Notes: a model not told the origin generated them from the sequence alone. Shown: positions 1-10,632, counted from the first letter of the stretch. The stretch: DNA of 60,853 nucleotides from an uncultured Ruminobacter sp. (GCA_902764345.1 CACWVT010000015.1:1-60853); one strand, 5' to 3'. Program-made: numbers and translations.

Positions 1-51
1 CTGGCTGACTTAAATAAGAATCAGCTGGCAAATCTGGCGATGAAGGCTTAA
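1..51 (+). pseudogene. tnpB: C-terminal end of a TnpB (IS200/IS605-type) protein, cut by the window edge
   Basis: The first 17 codons, ending in TAA at 49-51, give a tail ending NQLANLAMKA. It is the same tail, with one residue changed, as the TnpB copy on the minus strand at the other end of the window (NQLENLAMKA). TnpB is the RNA-guided nuclease of IS200/IS605 and related elements. Only the extreme C-terminus is visible, so whether this copy is intact cannot be judged. The identification rests on the match to the better-preserved right-hand copy. Confidence 0.8.
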
Positions 52-99
52 TTTGGTAAAAAATTTATTTTATAGGTTTTTATAGATCCAAAATAGCGG
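1..99 (+). mobile_element. Right end of a tnpB-type insertion element, left copy
   Basis: Positions 1-99 match the reverse complement of 60257-60355 with one mismatch, and identity stops after AAAATAGCGG. That defines the right end of a repeated element. In IS200/IS605 elements the tnpB 3' end plus right end also encode the omegaRNA scaffold, and the flanking host bases act as guide (family knowledge). Here the flank starts at 100 and runs toward rapZ. Left end and body lie outside the window. Confidence 0.8.
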
Positions 100-125
100 G
101 ATATTTTGGGAATTGGATAACGGTT

Positions 126-995
126 ATGAGATTATTTGTTGTCAGCGGCCGAAGCGGAGCCGGTAAGTCTATAGCTCTTGGTGTGTTGGAGGATCTGGGA
201 TTCTACTGCGTTGATAATCTGCCCATGTCCTTTCTGCCGGAACTGGTAAAACTCAGCAGCAGGGAATATTCATCAGTTGCCGTCAGCATAGACATCAGAA
301 ACTTTACCAACGATACCGTTGATTACACCGGATTTATCGATTCCGTAAAAAACGATCCAAACAATGAAGTGATAAGTATATTTCTGGATGCCGATGATCA
401 GATCCTGATCAAGCGTTATGAGGAAACCAGAAGACTTCATCCTCTGTCAAAGGGACAGCAGAAGCTTTCTCTCGGTGAGGCCATCGTGAAGGAGCATGAG
501 ATTCTTGACCCGATAGCAGAGCTTGCCGACGCCCGCATTGACACTTCCAATCTCAGCATTCACGATCTGACTCAGCACATAACCTCACTGGTGCTCGGAA
601 AGAAGGAAAAGACCCTGACCATGATTTTTGAGTCCTTCGGTTTCAAGAACGGTATAGCCAAGGATGCGGATTTTGTGTTTGACAGCAGATTTCTGCCAAA
701 CCCTCACTGGGTTGCCAAACTGAGACCGCTCACCGGCCTTGATCAGGAAGTGGTTGATTTCTTTGCCGACTATCCGGAAGTTCAGCTGTACATCCAGAAC
801 ATAGACAGTCTTCTGAATCAGTGGCTTCCTTTCTTTGAACGTTCAAACAGGAGTTATCTTACCGTGGCAATAGGCTGTACCGGCGGACAGCACCGCAGTG
901 TGTACATTGCCGAAACCCTGGCCAAATACTTCCAGAAGAGAAAGAAGGAAGTTGTGGTAAAGCATCTGTCCCTTAAAAAGACCAGACGCATGTAA
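126..995 (+). CDS. rapZ: RapZ, RNase adaptor and P-loop nucleotide-binding protein
   Basis: 289 residues, close to the 284 of the E. coli protein. The N-terminus has the P-loop GRSGAGKS at residues 8-15 followed by the family signature FYCVDNLP; the C-terminal half has the conserved GCTGGQHRSVYIAE. RapZ presents the small RNA GlmZ to RNase E and so tunes glucosamine-6-phosphate synthase. In many gammaproteobacteria it sits in the rpoN operon after ptsN. Here a tnpB element ends only 26 bp upstream of the ATG, so the usual upstream neighbours are displaced or lost, and its promoter may lie in or near the element. No strong Shine-Dalgarno is seen. An inverted repeat (TTCACGC/GCGTGAA, 996-1024) follows the stop but lacks a T-run. 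Confidence 0.95.
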   Translation: MRLFVVSGRSGAGKSIALGVLEDLGFYCVDNLPMSFLPELVKLSSREYSSVAVSIDIRNFTNDTVDYTGFIDSVKNDPNNEVISIFLDADDQILIKRYEETRRLHPLSKGQQKLSLGEAIVKEHEILDPIAELADARIDTSNLSIHDLTQHITSLVLGKKEKTLTMIFESFGFKNGIAKDADFVFDSRFLPNPHWVAKLRPLTGLDQEVVDFFADYPEVQLYIQNIDSLLNQWLPFFERSNRSYLTVAIGCTGGQHRSVYIAETLAKYFQKRKKEVVVKHLSLKKTRRM

Positions 996-1374
996 TTCAC
1001 GCGTTTTCTTATTTTCAGCGTGAAATCTTTCGGAGTCGGTCTGTACGTTCAGCAAATTCATCCCATTCATTTCCGTTGACGGTGCCGGTAAGGCCTTTTA
1101 CAGTGTTTTGATTGGAGTGATGCCGGTGTTTCAGTGTCTGTAACGGTGAAAATCAAGCCGTTTGCGCCAATGTTTTCTCTTATTGATTAATTAGCTAAGT
1201 TCCATCTGTCCGCACGGATTTTTTGCCGTCTTTAATATCCATTCCCATAATGCCTTTTTGTTCAAATTAGAGTATAATTCACTTGGTTTTATATTTTGTG
1301 TATTCCTTTTAAAGGAATGATTTTTGAGTAAGTTTGTTTTTAAGAAAAACAATATTGATTTGTGGTCTTTTTAA
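996..1374. other. Intergenic region before serS, with probable promoter
   Basis: No gene seen. A TATAAT at 1273-1278 is a good -10 for serS, but no convincing -35 stands 17 bp upstream. An imperfect palindrome ATTCC-TTTTAAA-GGAAT lies at 1302-1318, just downstream of the expected start of transcription, and could be an operator or a weak leader hairpin. Confidence 0.45.
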
Positions 1375-2679
<1,305 letters not shown>

Positions 2680-2730
2680 TCTGAACCCGGATTTTTCCGG
2701 AAGTCCTGATTCAGGTAAATAAGAAAAATG

Positions 2731-2770
2731 ATCCCGTGATATCAGATGATGGTGTCACGGGATTTCTTTT
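2731..2770 (+). terminator. Intrinsic terminator of serS
   Basis: Stem ATCCCGTGA (2731-2739) pairs with TCACGGGAT (2755-2763), followed by TTCTTTT. Confidence 0.85.
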
Positions 2771-2837
2771 GCCCGGATAAGTACCGCATCAGTAGAACAG
2801 ACCTGAAGCAGCGTCTTTATCACACGCATTACGACTG

Positions 2838-2900
2838 AAAAGAAAAATCCCGTACCGCAGCAGTAAATCTCATATGGAGTCACTGAGCGGTACGGGATTT
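2838..2900 (-). terminator. Intrinsic terminator of metG
   Basis: A 14-bp perfect stem, AAATCCCGTACCGC (2845-2858) with GCGGTACGGGATTT (2887-2900). Read on the minus strand it is followed by TTTCTTTT. Confidence 0.85.
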
Positions 2901-2930
2901 ATGGAGTTATGAAAGTCCTTTTAAGTCCTG

Positions 2931-4979
2931 TTACATTACTCTGTCGCCAGGCTTAACGCCACTGTCTGCACTCAGCAGGAAGATGTCGCTGTCACCTGAA
3001 CCTGCACTCAGAATCATGCCTTCGGAAACACCGAACTTCATCTTGCGCGGAGCAAGGTTGTATACAACGATTACGAAGCGGCCGACAAGCTCTTCAGGAT
3101 TCTGGTAGGCAGATTTGATTCCTGAGAAAATCTGACGCTTTTCACCGTTACCGAGGTCAAGCTCGAAGCGGAGAAGCTTCTTTGATTCAGGAACCGCTTC
3201 ACAGGCAAGAACCTTTGCGGCACGCATGTCAACCTTGGCAAATTCATCAATGGTGATTTCGGCAGGAGCTTCATCGCTGTCCTTTTTGGCCGGCTTCTTT
3301 TCAGCCTTTGGAGCAGGAGCCTGTTCAGCCTTGATATCTTCCTTTGAGTCTTCAATCATCTGGGCTACGGTCTTACTGTCGATTCTGTTGAACAGAGCCT
3401 TGAAAGGCTTGATTTCAGAACCGGTAAGAGGAGTGTCAATGCTGTCCCATGACAGATCCGTTGCCAGGAAGTCTGCACTTTTTGCAGTTAATTCAGGAAG
3501 AATAGGTGACAGGTAGGTGATAAGGATTCTGTACATGTTGAGAGACATGGTACATACGTCCTGAAGTTCCTGCTGTTTGCTTTCGTCCTTGGCGATAACC
3601 CATGGCGCCTTGTCGTCAACATATTTGTTGGCAAGATCCGCAAGAGACATGATTTCGCGGATGGCATGGCTGTATTCCCTGTTAAGGTAATCGCTGGCGA
3701 TTGTTTCCTTAACGGCGGTGAACTTGGCAAGAAGTTCCGGATCAGCAATGCTGTCACCGAGTCTGCCACCGAATTTCTTGGTTATGAAGCCTGCGGTTCT
3801 TGAGGCCAGGTTTACAATCTTGTTTACGATGTCTGAGTTAACCTTGGCAACGAAGTCTTCAAGGTTAAAGTCCAGATCGTCAATCTTACCGTTCATCTTT
3901 GAGGCATAGTAGTATCTCAGACATTCCGCATTGAAATGCTTGAGGTAGGTTGAGGCCTTGATGAAGGTTCCCTTTGACTTACTCATCTTTGCGCCGTTTA
4001 CGGTTACGTATCCGTGTACAAAGATCTTGCTAGGTGACTTGTAGCCGCAGCCTTCAAGGGTTGCCGGCCAGAACAGTGAGTGGAAGTAAAGGATGTCCTT
4101 ACCGATGAAATGAACGATTTCAGTATCGTTATTCTTGTTAATGACGTCATATACGTCAATGCCCTGTTTGTCGAGAAGGTTCTTCAGGGAGGCCAGATAT
4201 CCTACAGGAGCGTCAAGCCATACATAGAAATACTTATCATCGGTTCCCGGAATCTTAAAGCCGAAGTATGGTGCGTCACGGCTGATGTCCCACTGCTGAA
4301 GTCCCTGTTCAAACCATTCCTGAAGCTTGTTGCTCATTTCAGACTGAAGGGCACCGCTCTTTGTCCAGGTCTTGAGGAATTCCTCGAACTGCGGGAGATC
4401 AAAGAAGAAGTGTTCTGAGTCCTTGAGAACAGGCTTTGCACCTGAAATTGCCGAATAGGCATCCTTCAGTTCGGTTGGGGAGTAGGTGGCACCGCATACT
4501 TCGCAGTTGTCGCCGTACTGATCAGCTGCACCGCACTTAGGGCAGGTTCCCTTTACGAATCTGTCAGGAAGGAACATGTTCTTTTCCGGATCGAAGAGCT
4601 GAGAGATTGTACGGCTCTTGATGTAGCCGTTTTCCTTCAGCTTGTTGAACATGCAGGTACAGATTTCCTGATTTTCCGGAGAATTTGTACGATAGTAGTT
4701 GTCATAGGTGATGTTGAATCCGGCAAAGTCTGCACGGTGTTCCTTTTCTACCTCGGCAATCATTTCTTCCGGGGTCTTGCCAAGCTTCTGAGCCTTGAGC
4801 ATTATAGGACTTCCGTGCTGGTCATCGGCACATACAAAATATACCTTACGGCCGAGCATGCGCTGGAAACGCACGTAAATGTCAGCCTGAATGTGTTCAA
4901 GAATATGTCCTAAATGAATGGAGCCGTTGGCGTACGGCAGGGCACATGTTACGAATAGTGGTTTTGCTGTAGAAGTCAT
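2931..4979 (-). CDS. metG: Methionyl-tRNA synthetase
   Basis: 682 residues (E. coli 677). Class I synthetase: HLGH at residues 22-25 is the HIGH motif and AKMSKSKGT carries the KMSKS loop. A zinc knuckle with two CxxC pairs (CPKC, CEVC) marks the MetG1-type connective peptide. After an Ala/Lys/Pro-rich linker ([15 protein letters not shown]) the last ~110 residues form the EMAP/Trbp111-like OB fold used for dimerisation and tRNA binding. It charges initiator and elongator tRNA(Met). It is convergent with serS, each gene having its own terminator. Confidence 0.97.
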   Translation of the reverse strand: MTSTAKPLFVTCALPYANGSIHLGHILEHIQADIYVRFQRMLGRKVYFVCADDQHGSPIMLKAQKLGKTPEEMIAEVEKEHRADFAGFNITYDNYYRTNSPENQEICTCMFNKLKENGYIKSRTISQLFDPEKNMFLPDRFVKGTCPKCGAADQYGDNCEVCGATYSPTELKDAYSAISGAKPVLKDSEHFFFDLPQFEEFLKTWTKSGALQSEMSNKLQEWFEQGLQQWDISRDAPYFGFKIPGTDDKYFYVWLDAPVGYLASLKNLLDKQGIDVYDVINKNNDTEIVHFIGKDILYFHSLFWPATLEGCGYKSPSKIFVHGYVTVNGAKMSKSKGTFIKASTYLKHFNAECLRYYYASKMNGKIDDLDFNLEDFVAKVNSDIVNKIVNLASRTAGFITKKFGGRLGDSIADPELLAKFTAVKETIASDYLNREYSHAIREIMSLADLANKYVDDKAPWVIAKDESKQQELQDVCTMSLNMYRILITYLSPILPELTAKSADFLATDLSWDSIDTPLTGSEIKPFKALFNRIDSKTVAQMIEDSKEDIKAEQAPAPKAEKKPAKKDSDEAPAEITIDEFAKVDMRAAKVLACEAVPESKKLLRFELDLGNGEKRQIFSGIKSAYQNPEELVGRFVIVVYNLAPRKMKFGVSEGMILSAGSGDSDIFLLSADSGVKPGDRVM

Positions 4980-5147
4980 GAATGAATAACCCCGAAAAAA
5001 CTAAATTATTAACAAACGTGCGTATTCTATCACATTTTTAGTTTTATCTTAACCATAAAAAGGGGCTAAAAACGAGTAATTCATCCCAGTCCGTACGGTG
5101 ACGGCAAAGGTGGTTTATCAACCTGTATTTCACGATTCTTGAAATAA

Positions 5148-5176
5148 GGAAAACGGCATCTCAAATGCCGTTTTCC
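5148..5176 (-). terminator. Intrinsic terminator of sodB
   Basis: A perfect 12-bp stem (GGAAAACGGCAT / ATGCCGTTTTCC, 5148-5159 and 5165-5176) with a 5-nt loop. It lies 57 bp past the sodB stop on the minus strand. Confidence 0.8.
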
Positions 5177-5232
5177 AAGAGTTGAGTTTTGCTACGGAAC
5201 GTTACACAGTACCGCAAGCAGGGCAGAATACG

Positions 5233-5820
5233 TTATTTGATGAGGTTTTCCGCCACGAAGTCCCAGTCCACATAGTCAAAGAACTCGAGTACATAGTCCT
5301 TGCGACGGTTCTGGTAGTCCAGGTAGTAGGCATGCTCCCATACGTCAATGCAGAGCAGCACGCACATGCCGTCAGTAAGAGGTGTTGCAGCATTACTGGT
5401 GTTTACTATGGACAGCTTGCGGCTTACCGGATTCTGTACCAGCCAGGTCCAGCCTGAACCGAAATTGCTGATGGCGCTTTTTGAGAACTGTTCCTTAAAG
5501 CTGGCCATGGAACCGAAATTGTCATTGATGGCATCTGCCAGTACCTGTGGAACAGGCACTGCTCTGCTTTTCGGACACAGACCGTTAAAGTAGAATTCAT
5601 GATTAAATGCCTGGGCAGCGTTGTTGAAGATCGGGCCTATGGACGTCTGAACAATTTCCTTGAGTGACTTGTCCGCAAAATCAGTATCCTGAATCAGGGT
5701 GTTTGCGGTGTTGATGTAGTTCTGGAAATGCTTGTTGTAGTGAAAATCCATGGTTCTTGCGGAAATGAACGGCTCAAGTTCATCCATTTCATATTTAAGC
5801 TTAGGTAAAAAAAGACTCAT
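5233..5820 (-). CDS. sodB: Iron superoxide dismutase
   Basis: 195 residues (E. coli SodB 193). The metal-ligand signature DVWEHAYYLDYQNRR is present near residue 160, and the N-terminal helix has the ligand-bearing HYNKHFQNY. The neighbourhood FNHEFYF and the overall sequence fit the Fe rather than Mn branch, though the metal cannot be fixed from sequence alone. It dismutates superoxide in the cytoplasm, useful to an anaerobe meeting traces of oxygen. The start is supported by an AAGGAG about 6 bp upstream of the ATG. Monocistronic, with its own terminator. Confidence 0.95.
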   Translation of the reverse strand: MSLFLPKLKYEMDELEPFISARTMDFHYNKHFQNYINTANTLIQDTDFADKSLKEIVQTSIGPIFNNAAQAFNHEFYFNGLCPKSRAVPVPQVLADAINDNFGSMASFKEQFSKSAISNFGSGWTWLVQNPVSRKLSIVNTSNAATPLTDGMCVLLCIDVWEHAYYLDYQNRRKDYVLEFFDYVDWDFVAENLIK

Positions 5821-6357
5821 GATAACTCCTTATTATTTGCGATTAGTTATGCCTGAGCGGAATCATGCGTGTACTGTCATTTCACTGCCGTTGCGGATTC
5901 CTGCTTTAAGGGAGATTTGAAACCTCTTAATTTGATTATATGTTATCTGTGTTTTTTTAACCCGTTCTAAATTTTATTTATTTTAAAATTGAGAATCAGT
6001 CATTCAATATATTCGGGATAATGAATAATAAACAACATAATAATGTAAATCATATGTTATCTGACAGCCGTAGCTGAAGTTATTAGGATAGGAAGGCCGT
6101 TAATATTGCCGAATTTTATGTCCGTTATCGGGAGGTGGACTGTATAAGTGGAAACCACTTATGCCTGAATTCATGTTTTTTTGCGGATACAGTCCCATTA
6201 TTCCGTAAAATCAGCCTGTTTTTAAGCATCGGTCACGGCTTTATTATAAAATCATGAATACAGACAATATCGGATTTTGGATAAGGACTGCTTTTTGTGA
6301 GTGGAATTTTTTCTCCCGTGGTCCCGTCTCCGTCTAATTCAAATTAGGATACTGATA
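5821..6357. other. Divergent sodB/dsbB intergenic region
   Basis: No gene seen. On the minus strand a TATAAT (plus-strand ATTATA at 5935-5940) is a candidate -10 for sodB. The centre is AT-rich. A nested inverted repeat at 6137-6195 is listed separately. Reading from GTG at 6301 would add 19 residues to DsbB, but the ATG at 6358 has the better ribosome site. Confidence 0.4.
6137..6195 (+). other. Nested inverted repeats upstream of dsbB
   Basis: ATAAGTGG-AAA-CCACTTAT (6144-6162) is a perfect 8-bp hairpin with a 3-nt loop. Around it GGACTGTAT (6137-6145) is complementary to ATACAGTCC (6187-6195). The two structures share bases 6144-6145. No T-run follows. Function unknown. Confidence 0.5.
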
Positions 6358-6939
6358 ATGAACTACGTAAAATCTTTCTTTCTCAGGGTATGGTTTCCGC
6401 ATACCAGAATTCTCTGGGCGCTGCTGTTTCTCGGTTTTATTTTTTATGAAGCATGCGGCCTTTATTTCCAGTACTGGCTGAAGCTTAATCCGTGCATAGA
6501 ATGTGTCTATGAAAGAGCCTGCTTCATGTTTTTCGGGGTGGCCGCACTTATCGGCGTGACGGCTCCGAAGCATCTTATCATAAGACTTGCAGCTTCCCTG
6601 GTATGGCTGGTTTCATCGGTATGGGGACTTATCATAGCCATCGAGCACAGAGGTTATGAAATTGATTATCAGAAATCACTGCAGGATCCGTTCGCCTCTT
6701 TCAGCACCTGCGGTTTCCATGCGAATTTCCCGTCATACATGAAGCTTGATGAATGGCTTCCGTCAGTGTTTGCGCCTACAGGGGTGTGCGGTGACGCCGC
6801 ATGGGACTTTGCAGGACTTACCATGGTCCAGTGGATTATCGTTATTTTTGTCTGCAATGCCGTGGTTGCCGGTCTGGTAACTCTGCTGTCATTCATTCCT
6901 TTCGGAACCTATCTTGGATTGAGAAACAGAAAAGGATAA
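6358..6939 (+). CDS. dsbB: DsbB, quinone-linked disulfide bond formation protein
   Basis: 193 residues with four hydrophobic segments. The first periplasmic loop carries the CxxC pair in NPCIECVYER, matching the PCVLCIYER motif of E. coli DsbB. The second loop carries the other pair in FSTCGF and TGVCGDAAWDF, also at family spacing. DsbB reoxidises periplasmic DsbA and passes electrons to quinones. I chose the ATG at 6358, preceded by AGGA, over a GTG 57 bp upstream because family members start this close to the first membrane segment. No dsbA is adjacent. Confidence 0.93.
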   Translation: MNYVKSFFLRVWFPHTRILWALLFLGFIFYEACGLYFQYWLKLNPCIECVYERACFMFFGVAALIGVTAPKHLIIRLAASLVWLVSSVWGLIIAIEHRGYEIDYQKSLQDPFASFSTCGFHANFPSYMKLDEWLPSVFAPTGVCGDAAWDFAGLTMVQWIIVIFVCNAVVAGLVTLLSFIPFGTYLGLRNRKG

Positions 6940-6974
6940 TTACGCAAAAATTAAAGGAGACTTCCCACATTTAT

Positions 6975-7020
6975 AAACCGGAAGAGAACATGCAGTGATT
7001 CTCTTCCGGTTTTCATTTTC
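6975..7020 (+). terminator. Intrinsic terminator of dsbB
   Basis: Stem AAACCGGAAGAGAA (6975-6988) with TTCTCTTCCGGTTT (6999-7012), 14 bp perfect, then TCATTTTC. Confidence 0.88.
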
Positions 7021-7197
7021 AGATGATTTTTTCGGAGAATTACCTGAAAAAAGAGGTTCTCAGGAGGATATTCATCAATATTGTGACCTCGGTTTTAAAA
7101 GAATTATTCTTTTATGCAGATTGCCTCATGGAAAAAGGTGTCTGTCTTATAATCAGACATGGACGTCGTTTTTATCTAACATCAGGAAGATATCTAT

Positions 7198-7530
7198 ATG
7201 GATAATAACAATGGCAATAATCCAAACACCCAGTCGGATGCTCAGTTTTCCAGTGCATCACCGGCATACGAGACAGTAACAGTAGATAAGCTTACCTACA
7301 TTCTGCTGGCATTTTTCCTTGGTGCATTCGGTGCACACAAGTTCTACGCCGGCCAGGTTAAGGAAGGCATTATTTATCTTCTGATGCTGCTCTTCTCATT
7401 CCTGGTTATTCCGGGAATTGTAGTTACCATTCTTGCCATCTATGAACTTATTGTTGCCATGATGGTTAATGACAACGGTGACGGTAAAATTACCCTGAAG
7501 AAGGGCTTTGTTCTGACCAAGCCTAACTAA
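7198..7530 (+). CDS. TM2 domain membrane protein
   Basis: 110 residues. After a ~30-residue polar Asn/Gln/Ser-rich N-terminus comes a TM2 domain: a first membrane segment with the family signature LGAFGAHKFYAGQ, a short turn, then a second segment (LLFSFLVIPGIVVTILAIYE) followed by a polar tail DNGDGKI. TM2 proteins are widespread small two-pass proteins whose bacterial role is not established. AGGAAG lies upstream of the ATG, and the gene is flanked on both sides by intrinsic terminators, so it is its own unit. Confidence 0.85.
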   Translation: MDNNNGNNPNTQSDAQFSSASPAYETVTVDKLTYILLAFFLGAFGAHKFYAGQVKEGIIYLLMLLFSFLVIPGIVVTILAIYELIVAMMVNDNGDGKITLKKGFVLTKPN

Positions 7531-7580
7531 TGGATATGGGAGAGACGGTTTTTCTCAAAGTCTCTGTCTCATAAAAACAG

Positions 7581-7620
7581 AATGCGGTGTACCGGAATTT
7601 TCCGAACACCGCATTTTTTA
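7581..7620 (+). terminator. Intrinsic terminator of the TM2 gene
   Basis: AATGCGGTGT (7581-7590) pairs with ACACCGCATT (7606-7615), then TTTTTA. Confidence 0.88.
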
Positions 7621-7675
7621 TGATCTGTCTGGCCGGGGCATGACGGCAGTCCGCTTCTGACAGCCACTGTTTCCG

Positions 7676-9094
7676 TTATGATTCAGCTGAATCCTGTTTA
7701 AGCAGGGAAGGGATGGTGCTGAAGAAAAGTCTCAGATCCTCAGTTTCCCTGCGGATGTACTCTGACTGTTCCGGCGGAGTTTTCTTGAGGAACAGACTGT
7801 TGCAGGTGTACTGATGCGGCAGACTCACGTTTATGTCGCACTGAAACTCGTGAATGAAGAACGGAATGGATATGTGTCCGTAATCCCTGTTGACCGGCAT
7901 GCCGGCGTCAACCGTGAGACTTTCCGGCCACGGCGCAAATTTAGGATTCGGATAGGTATCAAAGGTCCAGAAACCGAGATTTGAAAATAACCCGTATTTG
8001 GTGAGCATCAGCGGAACTTCCCCGTTTACGAGCGGAAGGTGCAGGGTCTTAAGATACAGATTAAAATCTCTGCCGCCGACAATCGGAATGAATTCGTCAA
8101 ACTTGCCTGATTCCTTTATGAAGAGGTGCAGATTGTGTTCCCTGATGTAAGGAAGAAGCTTTTTCTCAAAAAGCCAGAATCCGTCAGTAAGTCTGTTTAT
8201 GCAGACTATCTCATACTCACTGACCCCGTTCCAGCGGGTATCAAGAACCTCGGCATTAACCAATGGTTTCAGGGCTTCCCTCAGCTTTGAGAGATCCTCG
8301 TGCTCCCAGCCGGGGACAGGAAGCATCTCGTTGAGTCTGTTGTTGCAGCACAGGTAATAGCTGTCAATCAGTGTCTGTGCCTGACGCGGAAGATATCTTA
8401 CCTCGGCCGCTGACAGACAGATGTCATAGAGTCTGCAGAGTAGAAAAGCCGCAAGATAAGAGCCCCATGACGGAAACATCTTGATTATTCTGTCTCCGCA
8501 GGTTTTGAGGAGGTCATCATTTTCCTGCTGGTTAATGATGCCGATGCTGAATGCGCAGTCAACAAGATCCAGCTGCTTTATGAGATTGCTGGCCACTATT
8601 CCTGTGTCTGCGGCTATTTCCAGTATGGAGGCAAACTTGTCGCAGAAGGTGTTCATCCAGTTCAGACGTCTTTCATCGCAGATAATCTTGGAAACCGAAT
8701 ACTTCATGGCAAGATGCGGATCGTGACCGCATTCTTCATAGTAATCCGCCAGATTCGGGTTGATCTCGATTTCGTCAATGAAATTTTCCATTGCGGATGA
8801 GTCATTTTTAAGACTGAGGCGGGAAATTGCGTTCGGATGGCTTTTATTGTAGTTGTAGAAGAATTTGAATGCACCGATTTTCCAGGCGTTGGTGTCTCTC
8901 ATGGAAATGAGATAGTTTTTCAGAGAGGTGTAATTGCTTACCTTATCCTGTCTCAGCAGTCGTTCGGTGTACGCCAGAACTTCGGACTGACAGGTCTGAG
9001 TGGCCCAGTAGAGTTCCGGAGCAGAAAATGGAACAAAATGCGGTTCGTTAAGATGATTTATGAATCTCAGATTAAGGTAAGGATTAAAGCTCAT
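7676..9094 (-). CDS. Uncharacterised protein with a DUF1266-like segment
   Basis: 472 residues from the ATG at 9094; an in-frame TTG at 9118 would add eight. No signal peptide or membrane segment. The region around residues 160-215 (IGIINQQENDD, then FPSWGSYLAAFLLCR) resembles the DUF1266 pattern of a glycine turn, an acidic helix and an F-SW-ygaxfLlGR motif. The remaining ~250 residues are not recognised and are rich in aromatic and Leu residues. An AGGAG sits about 14 bp before the ATG, longer than usual. It stands alone between the TM2 terminator and the exb-ton operon terminator. DUF1266 proteins are often found near secretion or defence genes, but nothing here shows such a link. Confidence 0.6.
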   Translation of the reverse strand: MSFNPYLNLRFINHLNEPHFVPFSAPELYWATQTCQSEVLAYTERLLRQDKVSNYTSLKNYLISMRDTNAWKIGAFKFFYNYNKSHPNAISRLSLKNDSSAMENFIDEIEINPNLADYYEECGHDPHLAMKYSVSKIICDERRLNWMNTFCDKFASILEIAADTGIVASNLIKQLDLVDCAFSIGIINQQENDDLLKTCGDRIIKMFPSWGSYLAAFLLCRLYDICLSAAEVRYLPRQAQTLIDSYYLCCNNRLNEMLPVPGWEHEDLSKLREALKPLVNAEVLDTRWNGVSEYEIVCINRLTDGFWLFEKKLLPYIREHNLHLFIKESGKFDEFIPIVGGRDFNLYLKTLHLPLVNGEVPLMLTKYGLFSNLGFWTFDTYPNPKFAPWPESLTVDAGMPVNRDYGHISIPFFIHEFQCDINVSLPHQYTCNSLFLKKTPPEQSEYIRRETEDLRLFFSTIPSLLKQDSAES

Positions 9095-9179
9095 TGATTT
9101 TCGGTTTTCTCCTGACAAAAAAACTGGAGCGGTTTATCATTCCGGCTGTCATTCATATCCGCCTTACGGTATTTTAGCA

Positions 9180-9222
9180 AAAAAAACATCACTACATTGT
9201 TTTTTAATGTAGCGGGCGTGAT
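9180..9222 (-). terminator. Intrinsic terminator of the exbB-exbD-tonB operon
   Basis: On the minus strand ATCAC and CTACATT pair with AATGTAG and GTGAT (plus 9188-9222, with a 5-nt bulge), followed by GTTTTTTTT. It lies about 70 bp past the tonB stop. Confidence 0.7.
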
Positions 9223-9289
9223 CCTGCGATAAACTTTTGTTTGGAGGAAAAGAGAGTATTTCCCGAAAAAATATGTTGGGACGGCGACT

Positions 9290-10225
9290 TTATCTGTTTC
9301 CGGTAAGCTTATAAACCAGCGGAATGTTTACCTGAAGATTAAGTCCCCGGATGCCTGTATCAAATCCCGTGAGTTTTTCTCCAAGCTCCTCCATGGCCCG
9401 GTCAAGTACTTTAGAGCCCGTGCCTTTTATGATTACCGTTTTTGTTACCTGCCCCTGACTGTTTATGGTAACCCTGAGTATTCCTCTGCCTTCAATTCCT
9501 CTTCTTCTGGCCTGATACGGATACGAATGAAGCTCTTTTGCTCTGGCAAGAAGTGCTCCGTAGGCTTTTTGATAGTTCTCTGAATCGGCTGCTCCACTGT
9601 GAGAATCCTGTCCGTCATGCTCTACTCCGGACGAAGCGGTTTTTGTTCCTGAACCGTCTGTCCGTGCAGCTGCCGCCCCGTTCGATAGCGATGAATTATT
9701 TACTGTGGCAGTGGCGGTATTTTCTCCCGTTTGCGTCCGAGGGGGCTTTTCCCGCTTATGATTCGATGTCTTTTCAGACTTTGTGGTGATGTCTGTCTTC
9801 CCCGTGACCGTGGAATGAGGCTTCGGTAATCGTTCTGCATTATTTTTTACTGAGACCGCGCTCTTGGTTCCTTTATCAGTAATCACGGGAACGTCTGATT
9901 CCCTGGATTTATCTGTGTCAGTCCTGTTCACGGCAGTATTTTCCGCTTCCCTGTCCGAATTCTGGAGTGATTCGGCTGAAGCTGAATCAGTCGTTTCAGA
10001 TTCCGGAGCTTCGGAAATCTTTTTTTCAGGTAAAACGTACGGACTGCCGGAGGCCGTGCCCGGTGCCGCGATAATCCCGGTTACGGTAATTCCCGTCATT
10101 TCACCGCCGCCTGACGCTCCCTTACGTGTTTCCTCTCCGACAAAAAGATACAGCACGAGCAGCAGTATGAATACTGTTCCCGCAGATGCTGTGAGCGTTG
10201 CGTACTGTCCGGTTCTGTCCGTCAT
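9290..10225 (-). CDS. tonB: TonB-family energy transducer
   Basis: 311 residues. One N-terminal membrane anchor (residues ~10-28), then a long periplasmic linker of Ser, Thr, Glu, Lys and Pro, and a C-terminal TonB domain in the last ~85 residues with YPYQARRRGIEGRG and VTINSQGQV. The linker is Ser/Thr-rich rather than the Pro-Glu/Pro-Lys type of E. coli. TonB passes proton-motive energy from ExbB/ExbD to outer-membrane receptors. Its ATG overlaps the exbD stop by 4 bp, so translation is coupled. No receptor gene is adjacent. Confidence 0.88.
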   Translation of the reverse strand: MTDRTGQYATLTASAGTVFILLLVLYLFVGEETRKGASGGGEMTGITVTGIIAAPGTASGSPYVLPEKKISEAPESETTDSASAESLQNSDREAENTAVNRTDTDKSRESDVPVITDKGTKSAVSVKNNAERLPKPHSTVTGKTDITTKSEKTSNHKREKPPRTQTGENTATATVNNSSLSNGAAAARTDGSGTKTASSGVEHDGQDSHSGAADSENYQKAYGALLARAKELHSYPYQARRRGIEGRGILRVTINSQGQVTKTVIIKGTGSKVLDRAMEELGEKLTGFDTGIRGLNLQVNIPLVYKLTGNR

Positions 10226-10632
10226 CTTTGCTGTTCTTTATCAGGGGTTACTGTGGTGATTACTATTCTGCCGTTGCGGTGGGTTTTGGCAAGATCGATG
10301 ATTTTAAGCACCTTTTCAAAAGGAGTTGTCTTATTTGTATAAAGGTTAATTTCCTTTTCCGGACTGGAGATTATAGCCTCTTCCAGTTCCTCGAGAGACA
10401 CGGGGCTGTTATCGAGCATAAGTTCCCCGTTTTCATCAAACCCCGTCATCAGATACCTGCCGTCGGTGATTGAGGCCGAATGCTCCGAAGCCGGCAGTTC
10501 TGCCCTGATTCCCGTGGTGATGAAGCTTGTAGTCAGCACAAAGAAAATAATGAGCATGAAGATGACATCGATTAACGGAGTTAAATCAATGGAAATGTCT
10601 TCACTGTCAGAATTATTCATGAAATCAATCAT
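10222..10632 (-). CDS. exbD: ExbD/TolR-family protein
   Basis: 136 residues. Short polar N-terminus, one membrane segment with the proton-path aspartate in DLTPLIDVIFMLIIFF (family-conserved Asp), then a ~95-residue periplasmic domain containing the typical KEINLYTNKTTPFEKVLKIIDLAKT stretch that presents peptidoglycan/TonB contacts. It is the rotor-side partner of ExbB in the energising motor. The gene follows exbB by 39 bp and overlaps tonB by 4 bp. TolR is an alternative name, but the adjoining tonB gene favours ExbD. Confidence 0.88.
   Translation of the reverse strand: MIDFMNNSDSEDISIDLTPLIDVIFMLIIFFVLTTSFITTGIRAELPASEHSASITDGRYLMTGFDENGELMLDNSPVSLEELEEAIISSPEKEINLYTNKTTPFEKVLKIIDLAKTHRNGRIVITTVTPDKEQQR

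Noticed and set aside
6017-6035. Fur box upstream of sodB
   Set aside because: Only the first eight bases (GATAATGA) match; about 10 of 19 overall.
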